Origin: Calliopsis andreniformis
Lineage: Eukaryota; Arthropoda; Insecta; Hymenoptera; Andrenidae
Assembly: GCF_051401765.1 (NCBI RefSeq)
Contig: NC_135066.1
Coordinates: forward strand, 18,579,001-18,643,000
Direction: 5' to 3'
Length of the DNA: 64,000 nucleotides
Below are positions 1-11,504 of the stretch, one piece after another. Made by a program: the position numbers and the translations under genes. The first letter of the stretch is position 1. Every line of letters starts with the position of its first letter. The notes below the pieces were generated by a model. It searched no databases. It saw only the letters and a list, made by a program, of their open reading frames with translations, and was not told the DNA's origin.

Positions 1-99
1 GTGATTATACGTATATTGGACATAGCATATACTGGATACAGATCACGGCTGCAGTGCCTGGATGCGTGCAGGAAAGTCCACTTTTGTTTTAATTCTTTG
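1..99. other. Unassigned AT-rich flank
   Basis: No reading frame or repeat partner was recognised. It leads directly into the first copy of the TTAA-family repeat. Confidence 0.4.
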
Positions 100-1227
100 T
101 GAATCCTATGTACGAATGCACATGTATGTACATGTAATATGTACTTATTTTAGAGAAAAAATCAAATATATCTTTTACAAAACAATTGCAGTATTTGTGA
201 AATAATGTTTTATAAAATCTAAATATTTTAAACAGACAAAAAAGTTATTTCCATATTGGGTGTATGGAACGCAAGATCTGTCGCGTTGAAAGAAATTATC
301 ATCCGCAGCTACCCAACAGCCTTCCTTGAGAATATTATTAACTTCTAAATATATGTATGTACACTTGTTTGAATTGTTTATAAAAAATACTCATAGAAAT
401 ATTCCCCAGAATATCATCGTTTGATCTCTAGATTCATCCCTCAAAATTTTGGATTGTATCATGCGGTCGCCTTCGGATCCGTAAGACAGAGGCCTTCATA
501 CCATACTAAAAATACACATCATTTAACCGGAAATTACGTACGTGCAAATGAACAGAATAGTATTAGCAACCACTACCCAAAATTTCAAGCAAATCGGATG
601 AAAGTTTACTATGTTATTGTTAGTTTCTAACAACTAGAGTGTAGATTATATAGCTATATTATTATCGTGATAAATGTAAAACAGATATCTCTTCAAACAC
701 TTTATCCAAATATGCTTAATTTTATTTGTATTTAATTTTGCATAAAAAGAAAACAATACATATTACCCATTTATTTATTTATTATAATGAGGCTCTAAAA
801 ATTTGACGTCCCAGGCCATTTGAAGATTCACCACTGCTTCTTTTTAACAAATCGAAAAAAGCAAATATTTGGGCAATTGAAAAAATTGTGCGTGGCTGGT
901 GTCGCTTGCCGGCAACTTGAACGGTTGAATCACAGTGTTTCAAGAGCGAAAGAGTGAGAGTCATGTCTGCCTTCTCTCTCGGCTTTTCGCAGGGTCCGAA
1001 GCGCCGAGCTTACATACTTGTAGCTCGTATAGTAGTATATGTAGTGGAGGGGAAAATTTTCTAAGTGACGTTTTCAATTTGGAATTATGGAGTGACTCCA
1101 TTTCGCTATCATTAGATAGCCGCAAGTCTGTAGGTAATACTATTTCTGTAACGAAACTTGTAATAGCAGATACCGATCTGTCAATCTCAAAGAGTCATGT
1201 AACTACTCTACTCTCTTGGGTTCTACT
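100..1227 (+). mobile_element. TTAA-family repeat, copy 1 (right end at 1227)
   Basis: Two blocks match other copies in the window. Positions about 100-460 match the reverse complement of about 41.87-42.13 kb and 21.7-21.9 kb. Positions about 880-1227 match 21.999-22.315 kb, 46.118-46.414 kb and the reverse complement of 41.177-41.51 kb. The right end is followed by TTAA at 1228-1231, as in the other copies. Positions 460-780 match nothing else I found and may be a private insertion. It has no coding capacity; the open frames at 421-630 and 935-1231 are chance translations of repeat DNA. The family is interpreted as nonautonomous and piggyBac-like. The left end is not visible. Confidence 0.55.
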
Positions 1228-1540
1228 TTAATTCTGTAGCTCAACTGTTGTAAAATTAGCAGATTTCTAATATTTTTATCTAATTCTTTATGAATAAATG
1301 TAATTTTCCTCGCTTATTCAGTATAAGTGTATATAAATACAGGGTGGATGGAAAATCGTAGTATAACCGGTCAGGGAGTATTCTACATAAGTAATTCTAC
1401 ATAAAAAAATTAGGAAAAAATTTGATATTCAATTTTTTCATCCGAAGCTTTGTTTCCGAGAAAATTGAATTTGAAGTGTGCTCAACTACGCAATGCGATT
1501 TACTTATCATGTTTGCTATTATCGATTGTTTCTGTTCGTG

Positions 1541-1738
1541 CTAGAGTCTATAAATATTGATAATAAAAAACACTGTCCTCCATGCTATTGTACAATCATC
1601 GGTTACAACTACGATTTTCATAACATGGTACAAATGAGGCAGTGTCAGCTGCCGTTTGCTCCACTCTGTGTATGACCTTCTTATCCGGATGTCGGCGAAT
1701 AGAAAATTACCTTCACAAGCTCCCAAAGCGAGTAACAT
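1541..1738 (-). pseudogene. Mariner-type transposase, N-terminal remnant
   Basis: The translated segment begins MLLALGACEGN, which resembles the N-terminal helix-turn-helix segment of some insect mariner-like transposases (typically xLLxxGxCxGNxxxAxxxY). Only about 65 codons are open and similarity fades after roughly residue 20. No DDE/D catalytic region follows, because the inverted terminal repeat starts about 40 bp beyond the stop. The direction, pointing toward the 1340 end, agrees with the element's structure. Identification rests on one short motif plus context, so a chance match cannot be excluded. Confidence 0.4.
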
Positions 1739-2379
1739 GTCAACATATTCTCGCTTAGAATACTTTGCTACAATTTAATAATTTGCAACAAACCAAACAC
1801 AATAAACTATTACGCAGTCTGATAAACTATGACTTCTGTTAGACATCGAACTATCTGGGTATTTCCTACAGTATCCTATTAGTACCAATATTTATAAACA
1901 TTAGCGTGGATGGAAACAATTGGTAATAGAATATACTGTAACGATCTGACTTCGCCGTACATAGAATGTTCCTGAATACAGCGGCTTAACCGTGAACAGG
2001 GAGTGCAATTTGTGTGGCGTGCGGTTAAAAAATAAATTTCATAGACTAGGATTTCTTTTAGTTTATGCATAACAAAATTTATTAACTAAATGTATAAAGT
2101 TAACTGTGAAACTTAACATAACTAACCCTCGTATTATGTTACTTCAGTCTTTAGAACAAAAAGAAAAGAACAATAGTCTGTTAACTATTTTTACTAATTG
2201 ATTTGGCAACTAGCACTGCTTATTTACCGACCAAATGTCTTTCGGCTTAAGACTTATGAGATTTGATTTGGCAAATGGCAGTGTTGGATTATGATTAATA
2301 AAGATCGAGGATATATCAAGGAGCTGGTTAAAGCTGCCTCGGTCGGTAATCAAGGAGCTAGTTAAATTTGTTTCGGAGA

Positions 2380-2660
2380 GGTTTAGGAGAGATTAGTATG
2401 ACTGCGTGTTTTACAGAATCTCGAACTCCAGAACCCTCTGCTGTTGCTGGCGCCGTCGTATTTATCCTCCGAAGTTGCCTCCATCTTTTGGAGCCAGTGA
2501 TTCCCCTCAGCGGAGGAGAAGTATTGTGTTGCGCATGCGTGCTTGGGAACCGTTGCAGGATACTCGCTCCTAATAGGCTGCGATGCCTTGGCGCATGCGC
2601 ATGATAGTTTCGCGTACGCGTACCGAGAGGTTCGCCTGCTGTTGTATGTCATGTGTGTTG
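2380..2660. other. GC-rich island with short perfect palindromes
   Basis: This block is clearly richer in G+C and CpG than its surroundings. It holds the perfect palindromes GCGCATGCGC (2591-2600) and CGCGTACGCG (2611-2620), plus a CGCATGCG at 2532-2539. An open frame of 89 codons on the minus strand and one of 78 on the plus strand overlap; neither resembles a known family. It could be part of an LTR or a host promoter or exon fragment captured inside the mariner-like element. Just upstream a short phrase (ATCAAGGAGCT then GGTTAAA or AGTTAAA) occurs twice. Confidence 0.35.
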
Positions 2661-3032
2661 TACGTTGCTAGCGCGATAATTTGAATTAGAAAATTAAGGT
2701 TAGGATATGGTTCTGGGTTAGGATTACTGTCACCTATACATATCTATTCTAATACTTATTTTACTCTTAACGTTAATGGAAATTATCTAATCAACTAGAT
2801 TGTTAAAATCGTCGTATATTGTTACAATACGATAAATAAATCGCTTTCCGTAGTTGAACATACTTCAAATTCAATTTTTTCGAAAACGGAGCTTCGGATG
2901 AAAAAATTGTATACCATATTTTTTCCTTATTTCATTACGTAAAATTATATAATAGTATTTTCTCTTTAATAAATTGAAGCTGCAAAATATGTAACGCAAA
3001 CGTGCAATGGGAAACAGTTTAGTGATATAGAA

Positions 3033-3265
3033 TAAAAAATACGCTTTGAAAGTGATATAATTTCATTCTTACGGTTTATTGTTTCAAATACAAATATAGA
3101 AAATAAACATTAGTTTCTTAATTTTATAGTAATCTAATAGTAATTGAATTATTTAAAATGTTTAACAATGCTGACACACACAGTAAAAAATACATTTTTA
3201 AAGTAATATAATTTCATTCTTGCAGCTTATTATTCCGGATATAAATGTAGGAAGTAAATACATTA
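3033..3265. repeat. Diverged tandem duplication, about 154-bp period
   Basis: Positions 3033-3110 and 3187-3265 align along their length. Both contain AATATAATTTCATTC-like text followed by a TTATTRTT stretch and an ATAWAWRTAGRAARTAAA stretch. The second copy runs into the next repeat. Confidence 0.55.
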
Positions 3266-3620
3266 AAAGTTAGATAACTGCCTGAAATTCGGGACCAGTA
3301 GCAGGTAGTTATTGAGCGGAGGCAAAGATTCTTTCCCTTGATTAAACTCGAGCCGAGGGCCCGAGTTTCCTTTTGAAGTGTTTTGAACGTGGAAAGGAGA
3401 GTGATGACAATGAAAGAGAAAGAGGGTAGATAGTGAAGGTGCCGTAAAGGAAACATAATACTAATGCAATCATAAAACTTCTTTAATTTTGATCATTTTT
3501 TAATAAAACTTTTACAATCAAATTTTTGAGGTTCTTGTGATGAAAACAAAATTAAACACGAAATAATTTGGATCATATTTGCGTATTTGATGAATGATAA
3601 TAACTTTTTTTTTCACTTGC
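3255..3620. repeat. Copy of the 15.2-16.3 kb foldback element end
   Basis: This stretch matches the reverse complement of 15.89-16.265 kb along its length. Shared landmarks are CTGAAATTCGGGACC, a polypurine run, CTCGGGCCCTCG-like text and AAATAATTTGGATCA. It represents one arm only; no opposite end is visible here. It directly abuts the MITE that starts near 3641. The 80-codon open frame at 3214-3456 is repeat DNA. Confidence 0.65.
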
Positions 3621-3640
3621 TAAATGAATAAATATAACCT

Positions 3641-4276
3641 AAGGTATATTTTAAGAGGCGGTAGAATATCTCAATTGGATCACAAAATGTCCTATAACAT
3701 AGTGTCTGATTTGCTTTCGTTTTGCAGTAATAATGCCTTAAAGTTAGCACTATATTCTAAAACAACGAGTAGTTTGTGCATATCCGCGAGACAAACACAT
3801 TGGAAGAGTCCGTTGACCTAGAGAATTCGGTAGCTTGAAAAGGTTGTCTTTCTGTCTGAAGGTTCTGAACACGTCTTGAAACCCTCATAGATACAAATCC
3901 TTCAATGGGACTCCTATTGTAAATACTCTTTGCTCTGTCGATCACTGGGTCAATTTTGAACAGCTGATTGCTGGCAGTCTTTTGATCTGCACTGCATCTG
4001 AGGTGTTACCTGCGCTCTTTTCCGCAAGCATTTTCGATCTTTAAAGCATTATAAAAATTAAACCGTAAGAGATACAATAAAATGTATTAAGACTTTTGTC
4101 TTCTATTGCTCTTTTTTAATATATTTACAAAATTACAAAATCTTCTGACTCATAGTTTACCGAATAGACAAGTTAACTTTGAAGAATTATTACTGCAAAA
4201 CGAAAGCAGTACGGACACTATCTTATGGGACATTTTGTAATCCATTTCAGGTCCCTTACCAGCCCTTAAAATATTG
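3641..4276. mobile_element. MITE with about 100-bp inverted ends
   Basis: Positions 3645-3745 match the reverse complement of 4170-4276. Both contain TATTTTAAG near the outside, then CACAAAATGTCC or TACAAAATGTCCC, then GCTTTCGTTTTGCAGTAATAAT. A further single end lies at 7.655-7.75 kb. Length is about 635 bp. It has no transposase-like frame. Target duplication is not evident, and a nearby TACACCCTGTA at about 4300 may belong to a different mariner end. Confidence 0.6.
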
Positions 4277-4321
4277 AAACGCATACATGTTACACCCTGT
4301 ATAGATAAGAAATATAAGATA

Positions 4322-4475
4322 CCCAAAAGCGTAAGTCTTTAAGACGTCTTGTGGACGTAAATTTTGCAAGTTTTTAAGACGTACACTGTTGGATGTTTTT
4401 AAGACGTCCAAATTATGTCGTAAAGCAATTAGAGATAAAATGGACATAAAATAGATGTCTTCAAGACCTCGTACG
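4322..4475. repeat. AAGACGTC-type internally repetitive block
   Basis: The phrase TTTTAAGACGTC or a close variant recurs about every 35-45 bp, mixed with GGACGTAAA and GGACATAAA. Similar text occurs at 26.09-26.28, 30.18-30.34 and 31.01-31.25 kb, so it is a dispersed family. No coding sense was found. Confidence 0.5.
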
Positions 4476-4489
4476 CTATTTGTCATTTA

Positions 4490-5441
4490 TATATTAAAAT
4501 ATTTTAATCTTCTCAGGGACGAATTCTTATTTTAAATAACACAAATACATTTTAGTTACTTTTATTTAATTTGCGGTAAATACATAAACAGAAACATAAG
4601 AAAATAATGTCCACGTTTCGAAACTTCCAAAAATGATCAAAAATAAACTGTACACAAATGTGAACATTAATCGTTGAAGTCAACTAATTATGACAATCTT
4701 CTATACGCTCTGGTCATACCGACTCGTTGCATTTTCCATATGTGGCGCGTGCGTCTTTTGCTGTTCTTGTTGTAGCAGCGGATCCACAAATATTGACGAG
4801 TTTCCAACAAAATTATTATCTTTATTAGCGTACCAAAGCCTTAGGCTTTGGCTTAATTAAATGTCGTACAATGACAAAATCGTTACGACAAATCCAGCCG
4901 ATGTGTATATTCAATGAATCAAATGAATGTAGTGGTATTTAAAGTATGACACGTATAAATGTTATTTGTTTAGGTACTCTCGGTGTTTATTAGCCGAACG
5001 TATTTATCGCATATCACGAATCCAGTTAGGACATAGGGTGACGTACGACACGATGCGCGACGTTTAGTTTGTTTTGCTGGTATAGAGAATTGCTGCTTTC
5101 ATCAGTGCTAGAATCGGTTTCAGTTATATGTGTCCTTTTTCGTAGATAATAACAAATTATCTCATCAGAAAATTCTTTTTCTTTTATATTGTATTTATTT
5201 TCATTCTCCAAGTCTTCCAAGATCAGAATTTTGGGGATCATGTAGTTCCATCAAAATTCTTACCTCACTCAAATAACTGTTTCGCTTCATCATATCCATT
5301 TGGTACTGTCATAATAAATAACTTCAAAAACTGTATGCACAATTAGAGAGAATATACATATCTACTTGATAACTTAGAAGCATACCCAAGAAAGCTAAAT
5401 GTACACAAGTGTGGACGTTTACTACTTATGCTGGAACTAGA
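4490..5441. other. Region with no identified gene; one acidic minus-strand frame
   Basis: A 71-codon minus-strand frame at 5026-5241 has charged, serine-rich composition (ITETDSSTDESSNS), such as seen in disordered segments of transposase N-termini. It has no partner motif. Upstream minus-strand text around 4700-4850 has broken frames with scattered cysteines. I cannot assign either to a family. Confidence 0.3.
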
Positions 5442-5449
5442 GCTGTGCG

Positions 5450-6074
5450 CAGAGTCAGTTTTAGTAGGTGTGCAGTACGTGTATGCACGAAGGCAGCCGA
5501 AACTCTAGGGCGGCCGATACTGTACTTTAAAAAATAAAAATAGTTTTTGTATTCTCTGAATGTCCATTTACCATGAAAATTAGACATAAAACTAACGTTA
5601 AAAATTTTACTGTAAAATTAAGAACGTTACCCAACATTTACAATAAGAATATAAACATTATTGTAAACTTATTTGGTAACTATGAAAACATTCAATAATT
5701 GGAAACCCCGACATCTCTATAGTTATATTTTATTTCAAATCACATAATCAAAAGTTTAGACGGTTTTGGAGTTTATATACGTTAATTTAACGTTTCACAC
5801 GATAATTAATTCACTGTGTCAAATGTTATTGATGAATTGTCATATAAGAAAGCCAAAAGAGTGCAATTCTAACTTATTATGTGAATAAAATGAACATAAA
5901 TGCTTCAAACATTTTTATGGATTCTTTTACTCCTGTTATTACATGTAACTGTCATAAAGACGTAGTAACATTAGATTCTCATTGGTTGAATTAAATTATA
6001 AATTTACTCGTAATTTACGAGGGCAGCCAAATGTTTCTAGCACATAGGCAGCTAAAGGTCCTGAACCAGCCCTG
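5450..6074. mobile_element. hAT-type nonautonomous element
   Basis: The left end reads CAGAGTCAGTTTTAG. The right end, in reverse complement, reads CAGGGCTGGTTCAGG, giving an imperfect terminal inverted repeat. Subterminal GGCAGCC motifs occur near both ends. The flanking octamers are GCTGTGCG (5442-5449) and GGTGTGTG (6075-6082), identical at 6 of 8 positions, as expected for an old hAT 8-bp target duplication. Length is 625 bp with no transposase frame. It was probably mobilised in trans by a hAT transposase. Confidence 0.6.
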
Positions 6075-6082
6075 GGTGTGTG

Positions 6083-7290
6083 GGATCCCGACTTTTCGAG
6101 ATTGAGACGGGACGGAAAATTTTGGACAAGATCAGGTGGGATACCGAAGCAATATGATCTCGAGATCTCGAGTTGTCACGGTATTTCGAGTCGTGTCGGG
6201 ATCCCGTTTGTCTTACATACTCACGGATAAATCCAGACTCGATACGGGATCTTGTTTCACATTCGTTGCAAAGATTTTGTTGTTTTTAACTTATTTCTGT
6301 TTTTAGAGTAACTATGAACTTCACAATGTTAAAGGATCCGCATACGATCAATAATATATGGCCTCAGTGGCTCAATGTCTTTTGTCAGAAATTAATGGAG
6401 ATATGAAATATTTTTCATTATTTCTTCCATATAAGCTATTGAAGTCAGATAATCTGTGGCTATTACTATTGTAGTCACTCAGCTTTTTCATACAAATAAT
6501 ATTTATTAATAATAGGGGAAACTATTGCGTGTAATGTTGTAGGCTTTTACTTTGTATAATTTGCAAGATATATAAAATTATTTTATTATTTTAGTGTTAT
6601 GTATTTATTCAGGCTGTCCCAGAACTGATGGTTCAAGTGAAATGGGGGTGATTTTACATGAAAAAATAAGACGAAAATGTACAATACAAATTTTTGATAT
6701 CATGTTTTGTTTTCGAGAAAATCAACTTTAAATTTTGACGGAGTACAAATGTACCAAACAAGTGTCCAGTTTTAGGCCTTTGACAGAGAAGCGGGAAAGG
6801 GAGAATGCTTCTAGTGTACCGTAGAGCCAGTCAGTGGTCAGACAGAGAGTATTCCCCTTTCTCCGTGTACCCTTTAATTTAAGCACCCAAAACTGTACTT
6901 CACTACGTTTGCACCTGATCATAATTCAAACTCGTATTTCGCGAAAACAAAATGCGATACCAAAAAAGTGTATTCTATATTTTTGATTTATTTTGTCATG
7001 CAGTATCATTGGCTTTCCATTTGTACTACCAGTTCTGGGACACTCTGTGTACGGGACGTACCCACTAATGTACACGTATATAACTTTGATATACAGTAGG
7101 GGTACAGTTTGCTATAGAAAATTAATAGCGAAATCCCGAGACTATTCAAGGTTCCGAGACGATTCGAGATCCCGTAAACGTTGGGATTTCGAATGCTCGA
7201 ACTGCTTCTGTAATGTGCCTGATCTCGCCGAAATTCTCCACCCCGTTCCAACCGTCGGGGTCTCGAGACATTGGTCTGCTCGCACACCCC
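6083..7290. mobile_element. Element with long GATCCCGA-rich inverted ends, invaded by a MITE
   Basis: Positions 6083-6240 and the reverse complement of 7130-7275 share long similarity, including CGACNNTT, GAGAATTT or AAAATTTT, and GATCAGG in the same order. Both ends are dense in TCGAGATC and CCCGA-type words. The centre holds the 6610-7047 mariner MITE. The element starts one base beyond the right target duplication of the neighbouring hAT MITE. Superfamily is uncertain. The 116- and 97-codon frames at 6993-7343 and 7006-7299 are repeat DNA. Confidence 0.5.
6610..7047. mobile_element. Mariner-type MITE
   Basis: The left end reads CAGGCTGTCCCAGAACTGATG and the reverse complement of the right end reads CAGAGTGTCCCAGAACTGGTA. 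The inverted repeat continues for about 125 bp, including TTTTGTTTTCGAGAAA against TTTTGTTTTCGCGAAA. Length is 438 bp. CAGGGTGTCCC-type ends are characteristic of insect mariner derivatives. The flanking TA is degraded on both sides. It is inserted inside the 6083-7290 element. Confidence 0.75.
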
Positions 7291-7654
7291 CAGTTGCAAT
7301 CGATATAAATTCGTTTAAAATATCAGCGAATACAATTAAATAGTGATGTCAATATGTTTCTATACGTACCAGTTATTTGTTTAACTCTCCAGTCGTAATA
7401 CTTGCGGAAAATGAATACTCAAATTCCGCAAGGAAAAATACAGTGCCGCTACATGAACTGTAATATTCAGAAATACATAAGAATCACTTTTACTTACCTT
7501 AAGACAACTGGAATTTATTTTCTGGTCAAAAGGTTTAGTAAAAAGTGTACATTCATCTTTGTAATAATTTTGCGAGTGGAAATATCTTTTCTACAATATT
7601 TAAACTAAATGTTCACATATGTGGCCAAAGGCCTGAAGAGGTTAAAGGCTAAGT

Positions 7655-7750
7655 GAGCTCAAATGGAATGCAAAATGTCCTATCACATAATGTCCGATTT
7701 GCCTCCATTTTGCAATAACAATGCAATATATCTCCGAAGTATAAAAATAA
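7655..7750. repeat. Single end of the 3.6-4.3 kb MITE family
   Basis: It contains GCAAAATGTCCTATCACATA and ATTTTGCAATAACAATG, in the order seen at the 3641-4276 MITE. No inverted partner was found within 1.5 kb, so it is a truncated copy. Confidence 0.5.
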
Positions 7751-8224
7751 TATATTTATTAATCGATTTTTAAAAAAAAGTCTTCATAGAGGTTTCCGTT
7801 AAGCGACGTGGGTCTTAGCCCTGAGAAGATCCAACGCACATTACATCTGTATTTTGTTGTCACATTGTGTCAGAGATCAGGTGTATCTGTCTTCAAGCGC
7901 AATTATGTACTTCTATATATAGTACTATATTATAGATAAAATTCTAACATGTCTACATTGTCATTTCGATAACATTTTGATATTATCGATATTTATCGAT
8001 AATAGTATCGATAGTCATACCTCTACCACGATGTGCATAAAGTTTAAATTCGATGCCATGTATTTCAATGGGTTTGACATTTAGTGTAAAAGTTCTGTTG
8101 CATAAATATGACAAGTCAATAAATGTTAATAATAAAAAAGTCTTCATTACATTCTGCATAGAAACAGTCACAGTAACATTCTGTAGCGAATTCCATAATG
8201 CCATTCTTTTCGTAGATAGAGTTA

Positions 8225-8312
8225 TCAACGCAATTTTATTATTCTTAATTTTCATCCTATTTTGAGCCATTAAATCTCTCCAACCTACTTGTATTATGAC
8301 TTGTGGACCATT
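8225..8312. repeat. Single end related to the 24.2-25.0 kb mariner element
   Basis: TTTTATTATTCTTAATTTTC followed by ATCCTATTTTGAGCCAT matches the right inverted repeat of the element at 24157-24977. It closes with TTGTGGACCA, close to the terminal GTGGACC of that element. No second end was recognised. The frames at 7983-8270 and 8053-8265 run through it and are not taken as genes. Confidence 0.45.
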
Positions 8313-8329
8313 TCATCTATCTAAATATT

Positions 8330-9225
8330 TAAAATGAAGCTTTACTTTTTTCTTCTTCAATTTAAGTTCTTTTCTCAGTACGGCGTTTATATTTGGCGGA
8401 GCTATGTTATTATCGAAAACTGTACGGCAACCAGAAAAGAAATACTTTGCCTGGGCAATGCAATAAGCACAACGTCCTCAATTCACTGATATTGTTCCTG
8501 CTGTTTGTACTTTTGTATACCAAATTCATGGACCTAACTTTCTCCTGTATCATCTAATTTTGATATCGCGTTCTTAATCTTCACCACCCTGGCATTCATA
8601 AAAAGAAATAGGAAGGAACATTACAGCACAGTTTCCGAGGTAGGTCAGCTGTGAGGAACGTATTACGCAGAATACTAAAATTGTGTTTCCTAAAACAAAC
8701 GCTTTACATTTCATGGTTTATTTTCTCTACGATCACTTAGAGCGTTTACTGAATGGAGCTGTAATAACAAACCGTCTCGCAAGTGTTTTATTATGCGCTT
8801 GAACTGAAAACCGACTTTTCTTCAAGAGTGTTATAATGATTTCCAACTCTAAAGGTCAACTGTTATTCGTTGAACTAGAACAAACTGAATTGCAGCAAAC
8901 TGATAGAAAAGTTCTATCCTTTCGTTTAGTTACAATTGTTAATTTATAAAATTAGCTAACAAATTTTATAGCGATATATGGAAAAGGGAAAAAGAAAAAG
9001 AAATGAGACAAAATTCATTAGAATAAACGAAATATGAAGAAATTCATTAAGACAAACGAAAAGAAGAAGGGAAATTCTCTAATGAAAGAAAGAATATAAT
9101 TAAAATGCATTAAAAATATACGATTCCATTTGAAAAAACAAATTTGATCTTTATTTGCTTTTTGCTGAACCTTCCATAAAAAAATTAATTATAGGAAACT
9201 ATGCTCCTCTTGAAACGATTTAATT
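8330..9225. other. No gene recognised
   Basis: AT-rich sequence with purine-rich stretches near 8980-9070. No frame with family resemblance and no repeat partner seen. Confidence 0.4.
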
Positions 9226-9229
9226 TATG

Positions 9230-9640
9230 TTTAAAATATTTTTCGATATAATTATATCGAAAATATTTAAAGTTCCAATCTTAGGTGATTCTCCATGTAG
9301 AAAAGAGTCATAATCTAAAACGGAACGAACAAAGCTCTTATAAAGCATGACTAAGGTTTCAGGACTAGAAGTCTATTAAATATCACGTAAAAATTTAATT
9401 ACGTTTAGTGCTTTCATGCATCTTTTTTTAACTAACTCGACTTGTGGTCTAATGGACATTTTATATTCAAAGAAAATGCGTAGAAAGCGGACAGTTTCGG
9501 TAAATTTTATTACACAATTATCGATTTTAACTTTAGTACTGCTTGGTAGTATTCTATTATTGTTGAAATGCATGAATGTGATTTTGCTTGGTCCTTTGGA
9601 ATTACAATACTGAAAAAATGATCTCAAAGAAAGTGATAAT
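9230..9640 (-). pseudogene. LINE reverse transcriptase, C-terminal fragment
   Basis: The minus-strand frame at 9376-9627 reads like the region after the catalytic palm of a non-LTR reverse transcriptase. It contains SKITFMHFNNNR (family form K-S/T-x-x-M-x-F-S-R), then TVRFLRIFFEYKMS (family form FLG-hydrophobic-x-hydrophobic-D-x-K-L-S), then RCMKALNVIKFL. Past a frame break it continues with LVMLYKSFVRSVLDYDSF, matching the L-Y-x-S-hydrophobic-x-R-S-x-hydrophobic-x-Y-G segment. The FLG glycine is replaced by R and the D by E. The endonuclease and the YADD box are absent. It is a short dead LINE fragment, probably 5'-truncated on insertion. Confidence 0.7.
9240..9263. repeat. Perfect 24-bp AT-rich palindrome
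   Basis: Centred on CGATATAATTATATCG and perfectly self-complementary over 24 bp. Complementarity continues outward past a one-base bulge. It could form a cruciform or a hairpin. Confidence 0.8.
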
Positions 9641-9649
9641 GTATTCTGG

Positions 9650-11285
9650 TTTCTATTTCAGTTTCAACTCCTTGATAATTACAGAATTAAGACGAAAAAT
9701 TTAATCTGAAGGGAAACTTCGGGAAAACAGAAACAAGCGCAGGAAATAAGTACTTATCAACAACCACTTCGTTAAATGTTCAAAATATTCCCATTTTGCT
9801 AAAGATATAAATAGCAATTGTACATCAGTCCAGAAGTTTTTCTAAGATTACGAAAATAGAGAAAATATCTTGTAAGGAAATACATCTTATTCATCTGTGT
9901 AAAAAGCAGAGTAGAAGAGAGTGTTTGATGTATGAGAGAGTGTCAGTGTTAAAAAATGGATCCAAATCAATTTCAAACCAACAGATGTTTTCATTAATAA
10001 AGACAAAGAGAACAAACTGCTACATCGGATAGCGCGCGAGGGGAGATTAGGCGGAGTGGAATAACTCTTACCTTTCACCTTGTGGCTATTAATCTTTAAA
10101 GTTGAAAAACGATGTGATATCAATTTTTATCTAATCCCGTTTTTGTATCAGGGAATTTCCGCGTTCAATGAAATTGAAACCTACTGTTGCTCTGATGCCA
10201 TCAGTAACGTAATATGTATATGTAATATAATAATTATTGTTTTACGAAACTTTTGTTCTATTGGATACATATTAAACACGCTAGAATGATATTTTGCTTT
10301 TCTGAAAAAACATAAAAATTGACAAAGGTTGTTTTTGTTATGAGGCCTTTAGTTTGTCCTTAAATATTTAGACTGATTGTATACATATACAACCGTGTTC
10401 CGTTCAATGCGACGTACAATTTTTCAGTTATTCTCGGCCATTTGACCAACAAATTTTGAACAAAACTTGATCGATTAAAATGTAAAATGCATCGAGAAGC
10501 ATAATATTATCATTCGCATTATTGTAAACTTAGTATTATGTAGGAATAAATTTATCTCTAATTCAAAAGGCAACGAATTCACGATAGGTCTGATCGCCTT
10601 GACGTCACATTCTGACATCCTAACTTTTTTGGTCCTGTTCTTTCCCTTATCGTGCCATTCAACCTGAGTTTTTATTCCGGAGCCGTAATGACCCGGTCAC
10701 CCATGGAAAAATACGTGTCCCCTTTCAATGGATAGGGCGTTCAGGTTAGAAACTATCAGGGGCTGTTACAATTTTCATCATAACTGCATTAATAAAATTA
10801 ATGTAGGTTAAACTTCATCTTGAGGGCCCAAAAATGTATGATTTTTTTTGTACCTATCGATAGTGTTCGACGAGTAGAATTCAAAAATATCAATTCTAAC
10901 TTTAGGAATTCATAGTATTAAAAATTTAGACGTGTTTAAAGTTGCGTATCTTCGTCGTGGAAACATGCTGTTCCACCCATCTAGTCCTTTGTGGGGCGCC
11001 AAGTTGTTTGATGTTCTACGTATACGTACTACAATCACCTATCATACAAATTTAGGTAAATTTGTCGAAGTATTACATCCTCACTGATATTCTATGATTT
11101 TTAAATACGTTATAAGAAACAATATTTTGAACAACATTTTGCTTTGAAAAAATTGGCAATGAGCCCTATATCTCGAAATATTGAGAAAAAACTATTGCTA
11201 CTCCTACATTGAATTATGCCTATACGTGCATGTTCGTAACAGCGTACGTGTGAACCCGTGGTCGTCGCTTATCCACTGCTTTCAT
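9650..11285. other. No gene recognised
   Basis: No convincing coding frame. Around 10990-11010 the minus strand reads TTGGCGCCCCAC, superficially like a retrovirus-type primer-binding site, but no LTR adjoins it. The overlapping frames at 9887-10123 and 10080-10289 show no family features. Confidence 0.35.
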
Positions 11286-11289
11286 AAAC

Positions 11290-11375
11290 ATGTGACAGTG
11301 TCATAATGCATCTACATTATTCCCTTGATCATGAACAGAGCTGCTCGCAAGCTTGCCTGAGCCTACTCTTGAACA
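11290..11375. repeat. Inverted repeat partner of 14.2 kb
   Basis: The reverse complement shares GTTCAAGAG, CTTGCGAGC, TTCTG or CTCTG, AATAATGTAG and ATTA in order with 14195-14285. The arms lie about 2.9 kb apart and may be ends of one old element or two dispersed copies. Confidence 0.45.
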
Positions 11376-11477
11376 CTTATGTTCCCATAAGCGAGTATAG
11401 GCTCAAAGACTATGAACACCACAAGTGGGCTACGAATGCCAATTCGTGCTGTTCATGATACTTGCAAGTATGAGGAA

Positions 11478-11504
11478 CCCCTGGAGATTCTCTAACTCCA
11501 GGGG
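11478..11504. repeat. Perfect 9-bp hairpin
   Basis: CCCCTGGAG (11478-11486), a 9-nt loop, then CTCCAGGGG (11496-11504). The stem is GC-rich in AT-rich surroundings. No poly-T tract follows and no function is assigned. Confidence 0.6.

Larger units (their letters stand above)
1340..2965 (-). mobile_element. Mariner-like element with long inverted ends
   Basis: The left end opens CAGGGTGGATGG directly after a TA dinucleotide (1338-1339), typical of Tc1/mariner elements. Positions about 1383-1500 match the reverse complement of about 2845-2965, both containing TTTTTTCATCCGAAGCT and a run ending AACTACG, so the ends form an imperfect inverted repeat of about 110 bp. The outermost right terminus is not recognisable. 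A transposase-like N-terminal fragment lies inside on the minus strand near the left end. About 1.1 kb of unrelated DNA, including a GC-rich block, lies between it and the right end, so the copy is probably both deleted and invaded. Confidence 0.6.

Noticed and set aside
6993..7343. 116-codon plus-strand frame
   Set aside because: It crosses from the mariner MITE into the inverted-repeat element, so it is made of two unrelated noncoding repeats.
10960..11020. Retroelement primer-binding site (TTGGCGCCCCAC, minus strand)
   Set aside because: No LTR end directly precedes it and no gag-like frame follows.
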